Notes under the pieces: model-generated
Database searches by the model: none
What the model saw: only the letters and a program-made list of their open reading frames with translations
Told to the model about the DNA's origin: nothing
Source: Magnetococcus sp. PR-3
GTDB taxonomy: Bacteria; Pseudomonadota; Magnetococcia; Magnetococcales; Magnetococcaceae
Direction: 5' to 3'
Assembly (NCBI RefSeq): GCF_036689865.1
Contig: NZ_JBAHUQ010000004.1
Coordinates: 157,112 to 221,111 of the forward strand
DNA: 64,000 bases
Part shown: positions 18,093 to 27,853 of the stretch, piece after piece
How positions within the stretch are numbered: position 1 is the first letter of the stretch
How the letters are laid out: each line of letters starts with the position of its first letter
Position numbers and translations under genes: made by a program

Positions 18093-19944
18093 CGGCACCC
18101 CTACTGAAATTCGTCGCGCTAAACCACCTCGCAGTTCGTTGCCCCCTCGGCCAAAACGCCGTTTTCGCCTGTTCCCTGTGTGGTTCCGCCTGGGTTTTGT
18201 GGCCTTTCGGCGTAGCTACCGTTGTGGCCGATTTGGCTGTGAAGGTGGGGGGCGGGACTTTGCCTGGCTGACTTTGCTGTTGACGTTGGTTACGGCGTTA
18301 TCGCTGCTCTTGGTCACCAGCCGGACCAGCTTTTTGGACCGTATGACCGACGCTTTGTTGGGATCACTGCGTCCCTATGGTGTACCGGTTTGGGTCACGT
18401 CGCATTGGCAGAACCATGATGGTATTGGACGTGACACGCTGGCCCATGTGCAATCTTTGCGGGCTAAGTTTCCGGATATGCAGGTGCACCCTTACCGTCG
18501 CTTGGAGGGCGGGCGTCCCCGTCTGAACCTGCCAGGGACCAACAGCTGGAGTACCCAACCCAAGTTTGTGGGGTGGGGGGTGTACCCGGAAGATCCATTA
18601 TGGCAGCTCTCTTTACCCGCTGAACAGCGTTCGCAGGAACCTCAACGTTGGCAGCAGTTGCCGCTAGAAATTGTGTTGAATGATCGGTTGTTTGCCCGTC
18701 ACTTTGACTATCGAGCCTACCGTGAAGAGCTGCTTCAGGAGTTGCCTGAAGATAAGCGCCATACCATTCCGGAACGAATTGACCGGGAGAACCTGCCCGG
18801 TTCTCTGAATACTTTGTGGATGCGTGCTAAGGTTGGCCAGCAAGAGCATTTTCTACCGTTCCGTGTGCGTTGGATTGCCCATATTCCCGCGATGGAAGAG
18901 GTGGCGTATCTCTTTCCTCTTTCCACCTACCATGCCTTGATGGCGGCTTATCACCTGCCTGATCTGAAATATGATCCGCTGCAGGAGGGTGGGAATGCCC
19001 GAGGTGATCTGAAAACCCTGCTTGGTGGTGATTTTGACCGGGTCGGTATTTCGGCTTATGCCCAGTGTATTCAAGAAGCGGTCAAAGAGACGGGGCTAAC
19101 GGGCTTGCCCATGATCAGCGACAGTCGCTGTCCTCGCCCAGATACCATTGTGTTAGACCGAACCACCAATGGTAAGGCAACGTGGGATGCCATGGCCCAT
19201 GACAGTATCCATCAGCTCTGGATCCCATGTCATAAATTGGCGCGTGATGATACTGTGCGTGGCACCATCTGCCCAGGTTCCAGCCGCCGTTATCAGGACC
19301 GTGAACCCCAATTTGTGCCCTGGGATGTGACCGGGTATGGAACAGCCTTCGCAGCTCTCCACATTTATGTTGAACCCAAATCCTTAAGTGCTTTGATTGA
19401 TGGTTTAAAAGAGCTACGGGTTGGGGATGGCCAGCTGGCCTTTAATATTCACCCTAAATATCAAGATGCGCTAAATAGGTTTAACCTACTCAGTGATGTT
19501 TTAACCCACATGGTGCCAGCCTTTGCCTTGGTTGTTGGGTCTTTGTTGGCGGCTTTATTATTGGCTCAGGTTGGTACACTGCTGGGTCACCGCAAGCACC
19601 ATTATGGCATGCTTATGACCCGGGGTATGACCTGGATGGGGATCCACATGAAGGTCTATTTACAGATGACCTTGGCCATGCTTATTGCTGGAGGGTTGGC
19701 TTTATGGGGGACTGTAGAATTAGTGCGGATCTACCTGGATAAACAGTTTACGGATGTGCTGGCGCACTACCGAGAGATGCTTAATCCCAGTTTGGGGCTG
19801 GAGAGTCTGCCCATGCCTTGGATGGAGATTGGCATAACCTTAGCTGGGGTCTATGCGGCTGTGCTCTTTATCACCTTTTTGCTGCTCTTTAAGTTGCCAC
19901 TGCGCTGGGGGGCCGCACCTTCAGACCTGCTACACGGCGAATAG
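18085..19944 (+). CDS. ABC transporter permease, FtsX/MacB-like
   Basis: 619-residue membrane protein beginning MDNGTPTEIRRAKPPRSS at the ATG overlapping the end of the ATPase gene. One transmembrane segment near residues 60-85 is followed by a large periplasmic region (about 90-470) and three C-terminal segments (MVPAFALVVGSLLAALLLA; LQMTLAMLIAGGLALWGTVEL; IGITLAGVYAAVLFITFLLLF). This 1+3 layout is that of type VII (MacB/FtsX) transporters. The periplasmic part contains several cysteines. A terminator at 19974 closes the unit that started with the FGE-like gene. Confidence 0.85.
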   Translation: MDNGTPTEIRRAKPPRSSLPPRPKRRFRLFPVWFRLGFVAFRRSYRCGRFGCEGGGRDFAWLTLLLTLVTALSLLLVTSRTSFLDRMTDALLGSLRPYGVPVWVTSHWQNHDGIGRDTLAHVQSLRAKFPDMQVHPYRRLEGGRPRLNLPGTNSWSTQPKFVGWGVYPEDPLWQLSLPAEQRSQEPQRWQQLPLEIVLNDRLFARHFDYRAYREELLQELPEDKRHTIPERIDRENLPGSLNTLWMRAKVGQQEHFLPFRVRWIAHIPAMEEVAYLFPLSTYHALMAAYHLPDLKYDPLQEGGNARGDLKTLLGGDFDRVGISAYAQCIQEAVKETGLTGLPMISDSRCPRPDTIVLDRTTNGKATWDAMAHDSIHQLWIPCHKLARDDTVRGTICPGSSRRYQDREPQFVPWDVTGYGTAFAALHIYVEPKSLSALIDGLKELRVGDGQLAFNIHPKYQDALNRFNLLSDVLTHMVPAFALVVGSLLAALLLAQVGTLLGHRKHHYGMLMTRGMTWMGIHMKVYLQMTLAMLIAGGLALWGTVELVRIYLDKQFTDVLAHYREMLNPSLGLESLPMPWMEIGITLAGVYAAVLFITFLLLFKLPLRWGAAPSDLLHGE

Positions 19945-19973
19945 TTTTTTTACCCAAAGATCCGTTTTGATGA

Positions 19974-20008
19974 AAAGCTCTACCCTCATTGGGTAGAGCT
20001 TTTTTTTG
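19974..20008 (+). terminator. Intrinsic terminator after the ABC permease gene
   Basis: Ten-base perfect stem AGCTCTACCC / GGGTAGAGCT, loop TCATT, followed by eight T residues. Confidence 0.9.
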
Positions 20009-20159
20009 TAGCGCTTTGAATTCGATCAGAAATTGAATGAAATGTTACAAATATTAACTAATGTTGATTTAAGCACAACTTAACTCGGATTAGAATTGTA
20101 TATATTAGTATATAAGAATACCCTGCTTAAGGTTTTTTAAGCTTTAAGGAGGGGTGTTG

Positions 20160-22826
20160 ATGCAACTCAAAGTTAAAATTGTGACACCAGTACTGGCGAT
20201 TCTGTTGGTGGTTAGTGTGACGTTGTTCCTTGTCGCCGAACAGGCGCTATTGGAGACCTCAGATCACTTTGTTGATCAAATTATTGATAACAAAATGGCT
20301 GACCTGGAAAAAAATATTGCGCGGATGAGCCGTAAGGCGTTAACAGCAGCCAGTATGGCTTCTAAAGTTCCAGGTGTTGAGCAGGCTTATCGTCAAGCTG
20401 CTTCGGGTGATTTTGCAGGGGGCAAAGATCAACTGATCCACTTGATGAAGCCTATTCAAAAACAGGTGGAACAGATGACTGGGGTAAAACAGTTCCGGCT
20501 CCATTTTCACCGGCCCCCCGCACACTCTTTTGTGCGTGTTTGGAACGGTAAAGGGGCTGATGATCTATCCGGTTTTCGTCAAACGGTTGTACATATCAAC
20601 CAAGACAGAAAGCCGTTATGGGGGATTGAGGTTGGGCGTGGGGGCTTTGTGATGCGGGGCTTGGCTCCGGTAATAGCCAGCAATGGGGAGCATTTGGGTT
20701 CTGTTGAAAGTTTGGTTCCTCTCAAGAGTTTGGTGAAGCTGTCTAAAAACCTGCCGGAAGAGCAGTTTGGGGTGGTGATGGTGCCTGAGCTGCTTACGGT
20801 TGCAACCAAATTGCAAAAGAACACCGTGCGTATGGGGGATTTTATTTTTACAGGGGGTACCCATCGTTTCCAGCCAAAGCTGGTTGATGCAGGTTTGGTG
20901 AAAGCGGCTTTACAGGCGCAACAGTCCCATGATCAGGGTGAATTCCGTGTTGTCTATCACCCCATTCAAGATTTCTCCGGTCGGCCAGTTGGTGTGGTGA
21001 TCTATCAGTTGGACCTTACCGCTGTTCATGCTTTGTCACGAGCAATGTTCTATAAGCAGGGTGCCATCATGATTGGGCTGATGGTGTTGGCTGGGTTACT
21101 GTTTTGGGTGGTGGTTGATCGTTTAATTAAACGATTAAACCGCATTAATGGTGCCCTGGATAAAATTACCCAAGGGGATGTCCGTCAAAGACTACCCATA
21201 GCGGAACGTTACCAGGATGAATTGGATTTAACAGCGCAGGGTATCAACGCATTAAGTGCCAGTTTGGCCAGTACGGTAAGTGCCAGTGAACTGCAAGGGG
21301 AGAGTCTGCAAGCCGTGGTGGTGCAGCTGGATCAAGCCAGTGTCACATTGGCGGATGATTCCTCCCAAGCACAGACGTTGGCGGAGGATATGCTGGTATC
21401 CAATCATGCCTTGGCGGAAGAGGGACGGTCGGTTAACGCTTCTGTTGGGCGCATTCTAAGCCGTATTGAACAGGCCTCCCACGCATCAGAGGAGCAGCTG
21501 CATACGGTTCATTCCATCTCATCAGCGACGGAGCAGGCCTCCACCAATATTTCGACCATGGCCGCAGCGGCCGAAGAGATGTCCGCCAATGTGGTTGGGG
21601 TTAACCAATCCTTATTACTGGTCAATGATGCCATTGAAAGCATGGCCACAACCACACGGAATATCCGTTCGGGATTGTCGGATGTCGAGATGCAGTCCCA
21701 GCGGGCCAGCGATGCTTCCCGAGGGGCGTCAGACCAAGCTCAGGCTACGCTAAAAGTGATGGAGCAGTTGGATCACAACAGCCGTGAGATTGATAAAGTG
21801 GTGGATATGATCACCATGATTGCTCAACAGACCAATATGCTGGCACTGAACGCATCCATTGAGGCCGCTGGCGCTGGTGAGGCCGGGAAGGGCTTTGCGG
21901 TCGTCGCCAATGAGGTTAAATCACTGGCTGCTGAGACATCCCGTGCAACAAAACTGATTGCTGAAAAGGTGGCTGTTATCCAGGAACAGTCCAAAACAGC
22001 CGCTCATTCGGCAGAAGATATTTCCAAACGTGTCATGTTGATATCAGAAGCCAATGAAGAAATATTAAGTTCTGTGGTGGACCAGACCGGCGCCATAGAA
22101 GGGGTCTCACTGGCCATGGATGAGGCCAATGATGGATCCAAAGAGGTGGCACGCAATATGTCTGAACTGGAACTGGCTGCCCAAGAAGTGGCGCGTGCAG
22201 CTGGGGAAGCCGCCCAAGGCACCCTTACCATTGGTCAGGCGGTGGAACAAGGGGTTGCTGTGACCCAGCAAGGTGCTGAGCAGTTAAACCATATTCAGAA
22301 CTCTGCTCAGGCTATTTTTGCATCGGTTGAGAAAAATCAGAGCTTTATTGAGTCCGTGCAAAACAAGGCGGTTGGGGTAGGTACTGGGTTGGAGCAGATG
22401 CATGCCTGTATTGTACATTTAAGGCATCTGGTGGCGATTGTGAAAAATACCAGCAATGCCTTAACCCAAGCGCAGCAGGATATGCAATTGGATGGTGCCC
22501 ACTTTGATGTGCAGGCACTTAAGGGGGGTCATCTGCAGTGGTTAACACAACTGCAAGGGGTGGTCTCTGGTCGGCATGAGGTGGGGGCTTTTGACCCCAA
22601 GGGGTGTGCGGTGGGTTCATGGTTATCCTCAACACATGCGCAGCCTTTGCAGGGGCATGCCCCATTCCCCTTGCTTAAACAGAGCCATGAGCAGATGGTT
22701 CAGTTGGCCAGTGAAATAGTCCAAAAGCCTGCTGAGAAGCAACAGTGGCATGAGCAACTTCAGCAGTTACACCATACCCGTCATGAGATGTTTGAACATA
22801 TGGATGCGCTCTATCTTAGAAAATAA
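20160..22826 (+). CDS. Methyl-accepting chemotaxis protein with Cache sensor and C-terminal CZB zinc domain
   Basis: 888 residues. N-terminal transmembrane segment (residues 9-25), a periplasmic double-Cache-like domain with the [28 protein letters not shown] type block, a second membrane segment ([19 protein letters not shown]), HAMP, and a long coiled-coil signalling domain with the hairpin [23 protein letters not shown]. The last 130 residues look like a CZB (chemoreceptor zinc-binding) domain: [21 protein letters not shown] and [11 protein letters not shown] would supply the His/Cys ligands. CZB domains respond to zinc and hypochlorous acid in characterised receptors. Start set at ATG 20160, seven bases after AAGGAGG. 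Confidence 0.92.
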   Translation: MQLKVKIVTPVLAILLVVSVTLFLVAEQALLETSDHFVDQIIDNKMADLEKNIARMSRKALTAASMASKVPGVEQAYRQAASGDFAGGKDQLIHLMKPIQKQVEQMTGVKQFRLHFHRPPAHSFVRVWNGKGADDLSGFRQTVVHINQDRKPLWGIEVGRGGFVMRGLAPVIASNGEHLGSVESLVPLKSLVKLSKNLPEEQFGVVMVPELLTVATKLQKNTVRMGDFIFTGGTHRFQPKLVDAGLVKAALQAQQSHDQGEFRVVYHPIQDFSGRPVGVVIYQLDLTAVHALSRAMFYKQGAIMIGLMVLAGLLFWVVVDRLIKRLNRINGALDKITQGDVRQRLPIAERYQDELDLTAQGINALSASLASTVSASELQGESLQAVVVQLDQASVTLADDSSQAQTLAEDMLVSNHALAEEGRSVNASVGRILSRIEQASHASEEQLHTVHSISSATEQASTNISTMAAAAEEMSANVVGVNQSLLLVNDAIESMATTTRNIRSGLSDVEMQSQRASDASRGASDQAQATLKVMEQLDHNSREIDKVVDMITMIAQQTNMLALNASIEAAGAGEAGKGFAVVANEVKSLAAETSRATKLIAEKVAVIQEQSKTAAHSAEDISKRVMLISEANEEILSSVVDQTGAIEGVSLAMDEANDGSKEVARNMSELELAAQEVARAAGEAAQGTLTIGQAVEQGVAVTQQGAEQLNHIQNSAQAIFASVEKNQSFIESVQNKAVGVGTGLEQMHACIVHLRHLVAIVKNTSNALTQAQQDMQLDGAHFDVQALKGGHLQWLTQLQGVVSGRHEVGAFDPKGCAVGSWLSSTHAQPLQGHAPFPLLKQSHEQMVQLASEIVQKPAEKQQWHEQLQQLHHTRHEMFEHMDALYLRK

Positions 22827-23542
22827 GCTGGCTATAGATCCTATGGCCAGCCAACCCCCTAAAACACCCTAAGTAGAGGGAGGGGCTGAGGATTAGTTAA
22901 GGTTGGGGCTCATAAAAAAGGGTTGTGTAACTTGCAGGGTTTATATGGTCTCCCATAGATAAGAGATGCATTTATGGAACCTGGGCCTAGGAATTGCATT
23001 CTAAATAGTTAAGGGCCGGTGTGTTAAACCGGCATTCATTCACCTCAACGGTTCAACAGAGTGTGTAAGTGCGTGATAAAGCCGGAGTCGATGGCGCTGT
23101 AGGTTCTTTTTCTTCTAGATAAAGATCACAACCACCAAGCCGGATGGATGAAAAAACTGCCCACTACCATGCTGATGATCGGTTGGGATAACAAGACGGA
23201 GGTACGGATGGATCGTTTAATCGAGCTGTCATTCCGCCCTCACGTTCGCATGGCGCTCAAGTCCGGTTTCCGTAGTTGACACCACGAGCCGGTTGGCGGA
23301 AATAGAGCTCCCTTTAAGAATGGCGGCCTTGAGAGGTCGCTCCGTTGCTGCGATAGCGATGCCGCCTATAGGCAACGAATCCTATAGGCACCTTATCTAA
23401 ATGATCCTGGGCATATGTATATACTATTTGCCCATTTCATTTGCATAAGGCACCATAGTGTAGGCCGATAGGCACGCCGCCAGTGTGTTGATAGAGTGGG
23501 CGGCTGTGCAATCGGCATTTTAGATCGGTAAACGACGCGCCA
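22827..23542 (+). other. 716-base intergenic stretch without a convincing gene
   Basis: A 10-base stem (CTGGCTATAG / CTATGGCCAG) right after the chemoreceptor stop lacks a T tract. A 43-codon frame at 23149-23280 (MKKLPTTMLMIGWDN and on) has no family character. Short copies of CCTATAGGCA recur around 23360-23390. The tract looks like worn-down sequence; no gene is assigned. Confidence 0.4.
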
Positions 23543-24019
23543 ATGGCGGGCCGTTTTTTTATGGTCAGCTTAGCTCAATGGAGCATCATTGTGTCCCGTT
23601 GGATGTCCTGGTTGTTGTCGATCACAGTTCTTGCGCTTGCCATCGGTGGTTTTTGGTGGTTTTTTCTACGTGATGATCTGAATGTAGGAAACCGTTTGGC
23701 CATGAACCATTGCGGTATGTGCCATGATGTAACTTCCCGTCAAAGCAAAGGTAAGGCACCTCCTCTGTGGGGGTTAACCACCCGTGCCCCTGGTACCTAT
23801 CCCCGATATAAATACAGCCAAGCCTTTTTAGATTATGTTAAGGCAAACCCTTTTCAATGGGACCGAGGGCTGTTAGAGACCTTTTTGAGAACACCAGAAG
23901 AGGTAATCCCTGGCAATGCTATGGGGAATAATAATACCGGCCACCCCAGTTTTTATCGTGATGTGAACCATTCCAGATTTCGTAAAGATCTGGTCGCCTA
24001 TATTATCCAGCTTAGATGA
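23543..24019 (+). CDS. Membrane-anchored monohaem c-type cytochrome
   Basis: 158 residues with an N-terminal membrane anchor (WLLSITVLALAIGGFWWFFL) and one haem-binding motif CGMCH with the class I cytochrome c layout: GNRLAMNHCGMCHDV, then KAPPLWGLTTR, a YSQAF helix, and an axial methionine candidate in GNAMGN. It should transfer electrons at the periplasmic face of the inner membrane. The start is uncertain (ATG at 23543 or 23561); neither has a strong ribosome site. A small exported cysteine-rich protein is encoded 7 bases downstream. Confidence 0.82.
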   Translation: MAGRFFMVSLAQWSIIVSRWMSWLLSITVLALAIGGFWWFFLRDDLNVGNRLAMNHCGMCHDVTSRQSKGKAPPLWGLTTRAPGTYPRYKYSQAFLDYVKANPFQWDRGLLETFLRTPEEVIPGNAMGNNNTGHPSFYRDVNHSRFRKDLVAYIIQLR

Positions 24020-24026
24020 TGGACGC

Positions 24027-24329
24027 ATGAAGTCTGTACTACTGCTTATTCTCATGCTGGTGCCGGGTTTGGCCCAGGGTGGCACCCCTTATAGTCCCGA
24101 GTGCAACTGGTTTGGGACGCAAGTGGGGGCACGAGGTCAAGCGTGGCGAGAAGTTTTAAATAAGAATGAAATTGATGCTTTCTTGTGGAAACACTGCAAT
24201 ACCCCCTATTGTGGTCGAGAAGATCGTGGGCACTACTCCATGGTCTATGAACATATGCCCTGTAACCGAGCTTGTTTTAAGCTGAAAAAAGCACGTTATC
24301 TGGCCGCTTGCACCTCTCAAAAACCTTAG
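24027..24329 (+). CDS. Small exported cysteine-rich protein, unknown function
   Basis: 100 residues with a cleavable signal peptide (MKSVLLLILMLVPGLAQG). The mature part has six cysteines (SPECNW, HCNTPYCGRE, MPCNRACFK, AACTS), which may form disulfides in the periplasm. No family recognised. Cotranscribed with the cytochrome upstream and lying just before the SRAP gene. Confidence 0.6.
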   Translation: MKSVLLLILMLVPGLAQGGTPYSPECNWFGTQVGARGQAWREVLNKNEIDAFLWKHCNTPYCGREDRGHYSMVYEHMPCNRACFKLKKARYLAACTSQKP

Positions 24330-24343
24330 GATATACCGACCCC

Positions 24344-25060
24344 ATGTGTGGACGTTTTGCTCAGATTGATGCCCCTCAACAGACGTTGAATGAACTGGGG
24401 GGAGTGATGCATGAACCTTTGCATCTGGGCTATAACATTGCACCAGGTGGTTGGGCCATGGCCTACCGGCAGGGCGAGCAAGGTCAACAGATGATCTCTC
24501 TACGGTGGGGGCTGTTACCTGCGTGGGCTAAGGATGCTTCGTTGGGCTGGCGTACCAGCCAGGCCCGTATGGAGTCCGCTCATCTCAAACCGACCTATCG
24601 ACATGCACTGCGTCGACGTCGGTGTGTGGTGCCGGTTGATGGCTTTTATGAGTGGCAAGGTGAGTCGGATAATCGACAGCCTTGGCTGATCCAGCACCAA
24701 AGCCAGCAACCTCTTTTTTTGGCCGGGTTATGGGAAAACTGGACGGACCCCCGTGGCCATATGGTTGAGACCTTTGCCTTAATTACCACCCCCGCCTTAG
24801 GTGAGATGGTGCAGCTGCACCACCGTATGCCTCTGTTATTGTCAACGGAAATGGTCGCTCCATGGCTGGACCCCCAATTGTCAGAACCCGCGCAGTTTAT
24901 GGAACGACAGCATCGGGCCAGTGAGCGTTATGCCCTCGCTATACAGCCCGTCACCCGCCGCGTTAATCAGCCAGCCTTTAATGAACCTGCATGTCTACAG
25001 CCCATCTCCCTAGAAGCACTCCGTCAGGCCCGTGGGGGCGAACAGGGTTCGCTTTTTTAA
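24344..25060 (+). CDS. SRAP domain protein (YedK/HMCES family)
   Basis: 238 residues. After removal of Met1, Cys2 of MCGRFAQ becomes the catalytic residue that forms a thiazolidine crosslink to abasic sites in single-stranded DNA. Other family residues are visible: YNIAPGG (asparagine/proline block), RWGLLPAWAK, ARMESAHLKPTYRHALRRRRCVVPVDGFYEW (catalytic glutamate in FYEW) and LHHRMPLLL (histidine). Length is normal. Start moved to the ATG of MCGRF because the N-terminal cysteine is essential in the family. Confidence 0.96.
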   Translation: MCGRFAQIDAPQQTLNELGGVMHEPLHLGYNIAPGGWAMAYRQGEQGQQMISLRWGLLPAWAKDASLGWRTSQARMESAHLKPTYRHALRRRRCVVPVDGFYEWQGESDNRQPWLIQHQSQQPLFLAGLWENWTDPRGHMVETFALITTPALGEMVQLHHRMPLLLSTEMVAPWLDPQLSEPAQFMERQHRASERYALAIQPVTRRVNQPAFNEPACLQPISLEALRQARGGEQGSLF

Positions 25061-25427
25061 TAGATGACTGCCCTCGTTTTGCCTCGAAACCCCTCATTTT
25101 TTGAATCTCTCGGTATCTGTATTGAAAAAAAAACTGAAACCGATTAAAAAGAGATGGCTTTGACTGTGGTGAATGAGGGGGATTTCGTGAAATGTTTCGG
25201 TCTGATTGTTCGTTAGGCTTGGTCCTATTTCAAACAAGCCCGTTTTAAAGCATGATGAAGATTGTAAATATTCGGTTAAAAAGCCACTTTGTCATGAAGA
25301 AAAGTGGGATTTTGCTGGTTTATCCTCTATTATTTTTTATATTCCATGTTTCACTATAGCAGTAAGCGGGCCTAAGATCCGTAACCTAACTGCATAACAT
25401 TTTGATTGTTTTGGAGGGTTGTGCGTG
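25061..25427 (+). other. Gene-free stretch before the dihaem cytochrome gene
   Basis: AT-rich spacer. A 63-codon frame at 25206 has no ribosome site and no protein character. A GGAGGG ribosome site at 25413 belongs to the next gene. I see no clear terminator or promoter. Confidence 0.4.
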
Positions 25428-26129
25428 ATGATTGGTCGAAAAGCATTTTTAGGGCTGGCAACAGCGCTGGCCCTGGTCGTGTCAGTACCTGCCTGGGCTG
25501 GATGGAATGCAAGTGGCGGTGAAAAAGAAGCGGCCCTGAAGTTGAAAGGTGACCCTAACCGCGGGCGGATGATTTATGAGGTCTGCTCAGCCTGTCATAT
25601 GCCGGAAGGGTGGGGGTTAGAGGATGGTACTTTTCCTCAAATTGCTGGACAGCACCCTTCAGTTCTGGTGAAACAGCTGGCGGATATCCGTGCTGAAAAC
25701 CGTGATGTTCCCACGATGTACCCCTTTGCTATCCCCAGTGAAATCGGTGGGCCACAATCCATTGCAGATGTCGCGGCATACATTGCGCGTCTGCCTATGA
25801 ATCCGGTCAATGGCATGGGACCCGGTAAAGATCTTGCCCATGGTGAGATGGTCTATAAAAAGAACTGTGTACGCTGCCATGGGCAGAATGGTGAAGGGAT
25901 TGCTAAAGATTTCTTCCCTGCGATCTACGGACAGCACTACCGCTATGTGTTGCGGCAGATGGAGTGGATTCGTGACGGTAACCGCCGTAATGCCAATCCG
26001 GACATGGTGCGGCAGATCCGTCGTTTCAGCCAGCGTGACTTAGAGGCGGTTTCTGACTATGTCTCTCGCCTACGTCCCCATGCGCCCAAGTTGGCAACAC
26101 CGGGTTGGCGTAATCCAGACTTTGATTAA
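25428..26129 (+). CDS. Dihaem cytochrome c (cytochrome c4-like)
   Basis: 233-residue periplasmic electron carrier with a signal peptide (FLGLATALALVVSVPAWA) and two haem motifs, CSACH and CVRCH, each at the start of a class I cytochrome domain. Each domain has the PQIAGQ / PAIYGQ segment and a methionine-containing loop (NRDVPTMYPFA; NANPDMVRQ). Two-domain layout and length fit cytochrome c4. It probably shuttles electrons to a terminal oxidase or reductase. ATG at 25428 chosen, nine bases after GGAGGG; the GTG at 25425 is equally spaced. A terminator follows at 26197. Confidence 0.9.
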   Translation: MIGRKAFLGLATALALVVSVPAWAGWNASGGEKEAALKLKGDPNRGRMIYEVCSACHMPEGWGLEDGTFPQIAGQHPSVLVKQLADIRAENRDVPTMYPFAIPSEIGGPQSIADVAAYIARLPMNPVNGMGPGKDLAHGEMVYKKNCVRCHGQNGEGIAKDFFPAIYGQHYRYVLRQMEWIRDGNRRNANPDMVRQIRRFSQRDLEAVSDYVSRLRPHAPKLATPGWRNPDFD

Positions 26130-26196
26130 GCGTGGTGTGTTGATTCTGGTGCGGATAGGAATCCGTGACCTGGATCTCATGAGCGCGTAGGATAGG

Positions 26197-26230
26197 CGGG
26201 TCTCTTTCTCTGGAAAGAGACCCGTTTTTT
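26197..26230 (+). terminator. Intrinsic terminator after the dihaem cytochrome gene
   Basis: Eleven-base perfect stem CGGGTCTCTTT / AAAGAGACCCG with a six-base loop and a T6 tract. Confidence 0.9.
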
Positions 26231-26321
26231 ATTGAATCTCTCTTGCTCATGAGGGGTCCAATAACAAAGGGGGCGATGTATGGGCCCCCTTATCTGTTGA
26301 TTACCGTATAGGATACTGGTC

Positions 26322-26564
26322 ATGCACGATGAGGATGGCTATCTGCTGGATGATGATGACGATTGGGGTATTGAACTCCCCATGGAAGAGATTGCTGAAG
26401 CCTTTGGCATTACCGAGCTAGAGTTGGAGGTAGCGCTGGAGACGGGGCGGGCTGAGGTTAGTCAAACACCTCAACAGGTCATCGTTAATGGTGAACTACT
26501 CGACAGTTTTAAAATTATCATCAGCCTGGATAATGTCACCGTTTCCGTCAATTTAGAGCCCTGA
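26322..26564 (+). CDS. Small acidic protein, unknown function
   Basis: 80 residues, very acidic at the N-terminus (DDDDDWG), with a helix-turn-helix-like segment (MEEIAEAFGITELELEVALETGRA) followed by a predicted beta-rich part (QQVIVNGELLDSFKIIISLDNVTVSVNLEP). No family recognised. It is convergent with the CARF gene, with 7 bases between stop codons, so it is not in the same operon. Confidence 0.55.
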   Translation: MHDEDGYLLDDDDDWGIELPMEEIAEAFGITELELEVALETGRAEVSQTPQQVIVNGELLDSFKIIISLDNVTVSVNLEP

Positions 26565-26571
26565 TCCAGCG

Positions 26572-27687
26572 CTATTTGTTTGCTGGCCCCAAATGATCCA
26601 GAACAAACCGGCTCCCTTCGTAATGCCCCCAAAGCTGCCATAGCTCTTTGTCTGCCCAACCATGGCAACGGTGGGTAGACTCGCCAGATGTCTCTTTTAA
26701 AGCTTGAAAACTCAGGGCGCTAGCCATGGTGCGATCCATGCTATCCCCAATCTCCAGTAAAATGGAGAGTTGGTCCAGCCGTTCATTGAGCAATATATGG
26801 CGATCTCTTTCGAGCTCAGCCGCACCATCACGGAAATTTTCGGTAATGATAATTCGATCGCTAATGGGCTCTAGCATCGACTCCCCATAAAGATCTCTTC
26901 GGTTATGGTCCCACAGCAGCTCGCCAAAAAAGGAGAGGTGGTTTTGACCATCTGAACCTTCCATCATCATATCATTCGGTATTTTGTCCAATTTTTCCGG
27001 GTGAACCTCCAGCCCCATGGCCAGTCGACGAAAGCTATGCTGATGTTTTTGTAGCATACGCTGCCCTTTGGCTTGCACGTTGGGCATGGGTAAGCGCACC
27101 AGGTGGCGTCCAGGTTCGAGCAGATACGCACTTTCATGGGCATAGAATGGGGCAAGGGTTTGCAGCATGCCGACCAGGATGCGAGAACCCCCGGCAGGAT
27201 TGAAAATGATATGAAATTCGTAAATTTTATAGTTGCTTAAGACGTCGCCACACCAGCGTGTAAAATGGGCCATTGCCCCATGTAGCGCAGTTGTTTGACC
27301 TTCTCGTAGGCCATCAATCGCCATGGTTTCAACACTTTGTCCATGGTTTCGTAACCATTTTGCGATAAGCCTGACCGACTGCATGTCCGGCCAAGAGGCC
27401 GAGTGTATAAGCACATGTCGATCATGGTGGCCGGTTAGATCGCCCTCATAAATCTTAAGGAGTGAGAGTAATTCAGGACAGAGTGTGGAGATGGCGCCAG
27501 GGGTGGCGTTATCCAAGATCTGTTCAAGGGCAGCCATGCGCTTTTCAAGTTCAGGTAATATTTGCGCATCGGGGGAGGTTTCGCCCGTTCGTGCCAAAAC
27601 ACGGCTTAACTGTGTATCGTCAGCGCACTGGCGACGGACCAGTTCTCGCCCACAGGCTGTGATAATAAGCTGGTGCTCCAAATCCAT
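26572..27687 (-). CDS. CARF-domain protein, Cas_APE2256-like, possible toxin C-terminus
   Basis: 371 residues. The first 205 fit the CRISPR-associated Rossmann fold of the APE2256 family: an initial strand LIITACGRELV (7-17), a second strand HVLIHSAS, then FHIIFNPAGGSRILVGMLQTLAPFYAHESAYLLE (159-191) with the GG-S/T-K/R ligand loop, and HLVRLPMPNV. CARF domains bind cyclic oligoadenylates made by type III CRISPR complexes. The C-terminal 60 residues (STHRCHGWADKELWQLWGHY onward) recall RelE-type toxin ends, as in CARF-RelE effectors; this is an inference. No cas gene or CRISPR array is in the window. GGAG lies 9 bases before the ATG. Confidence 0.68.
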   Translation of the reverse strand: MDLEHQLIITACGRELVRRQCADDTQLSRVLARTGETSPDAQILPELEKRMAALEQILDNATPGAISTLCPELLSLLKIYEGDLTGHHDRHVLIHSASWPDMQSVRLIAKWLRNHGQSVETMAIDGLREGQTTALHGAMAHFTRWCGDVLSNYKIYEFHIIFNPAGGSRILVGMLQTLAPFYAHESAYLLEPGRHLVRLPMPNVQAKGQRMLQKHQHSFRRLAMGLEVHPEKLDKIPNDMMMEGSDGQNHLSFFGELLWDHNRRDLYGESMLEPISDRIIITENFRDGAAELERDRHILLNERLDQLSILLEIGDSMDRTMASALSFQALKETSGESTHRCHGWADKELWQLWGHYEGSRFVLDHLGPANK

Positions 27688-27818
27688 AGTGTAGATCTCC
27701 GGAGAATAGCGATAGCCCCTTTTAAATACCCTAATAGAGTTGTCTCAGTGGGTCAAAGGGCGACCTCCTTTGGAGTAAGCTTGTATCAACGTGGTTCCGT
27801 TATGGAGGATTTTGAAAC

Positions 27819-27853
27819 AAAAAAAAGCAGCCAGGAGAGAACTCTCCGGCTGC
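27819..27853 (-). terminator. Intrinsic terminator on the reverse strand upstream of the CARF gene
   Basis: Reading the reverse strand: stem GCAGCC-GGAGAG / CTCTCC-GGCTGC with one unpaired A and a two-base loop, then eight T residues. It ends a transcript that starts near 28001 rather than serving any visible coding gene. Confidence 0.85.

Noticed and set aside
22828..22850. Terminator after the chemoreceptor at 20160
   Set aside because: A 10-base stem is present but it is followed by C-rich sequence, not a T tract.
25206..25397. 63-codon frame before the dihaem cytochrome gene
   Set aside because: No ribosome site, AT-driven composition, no protein-like pattern.
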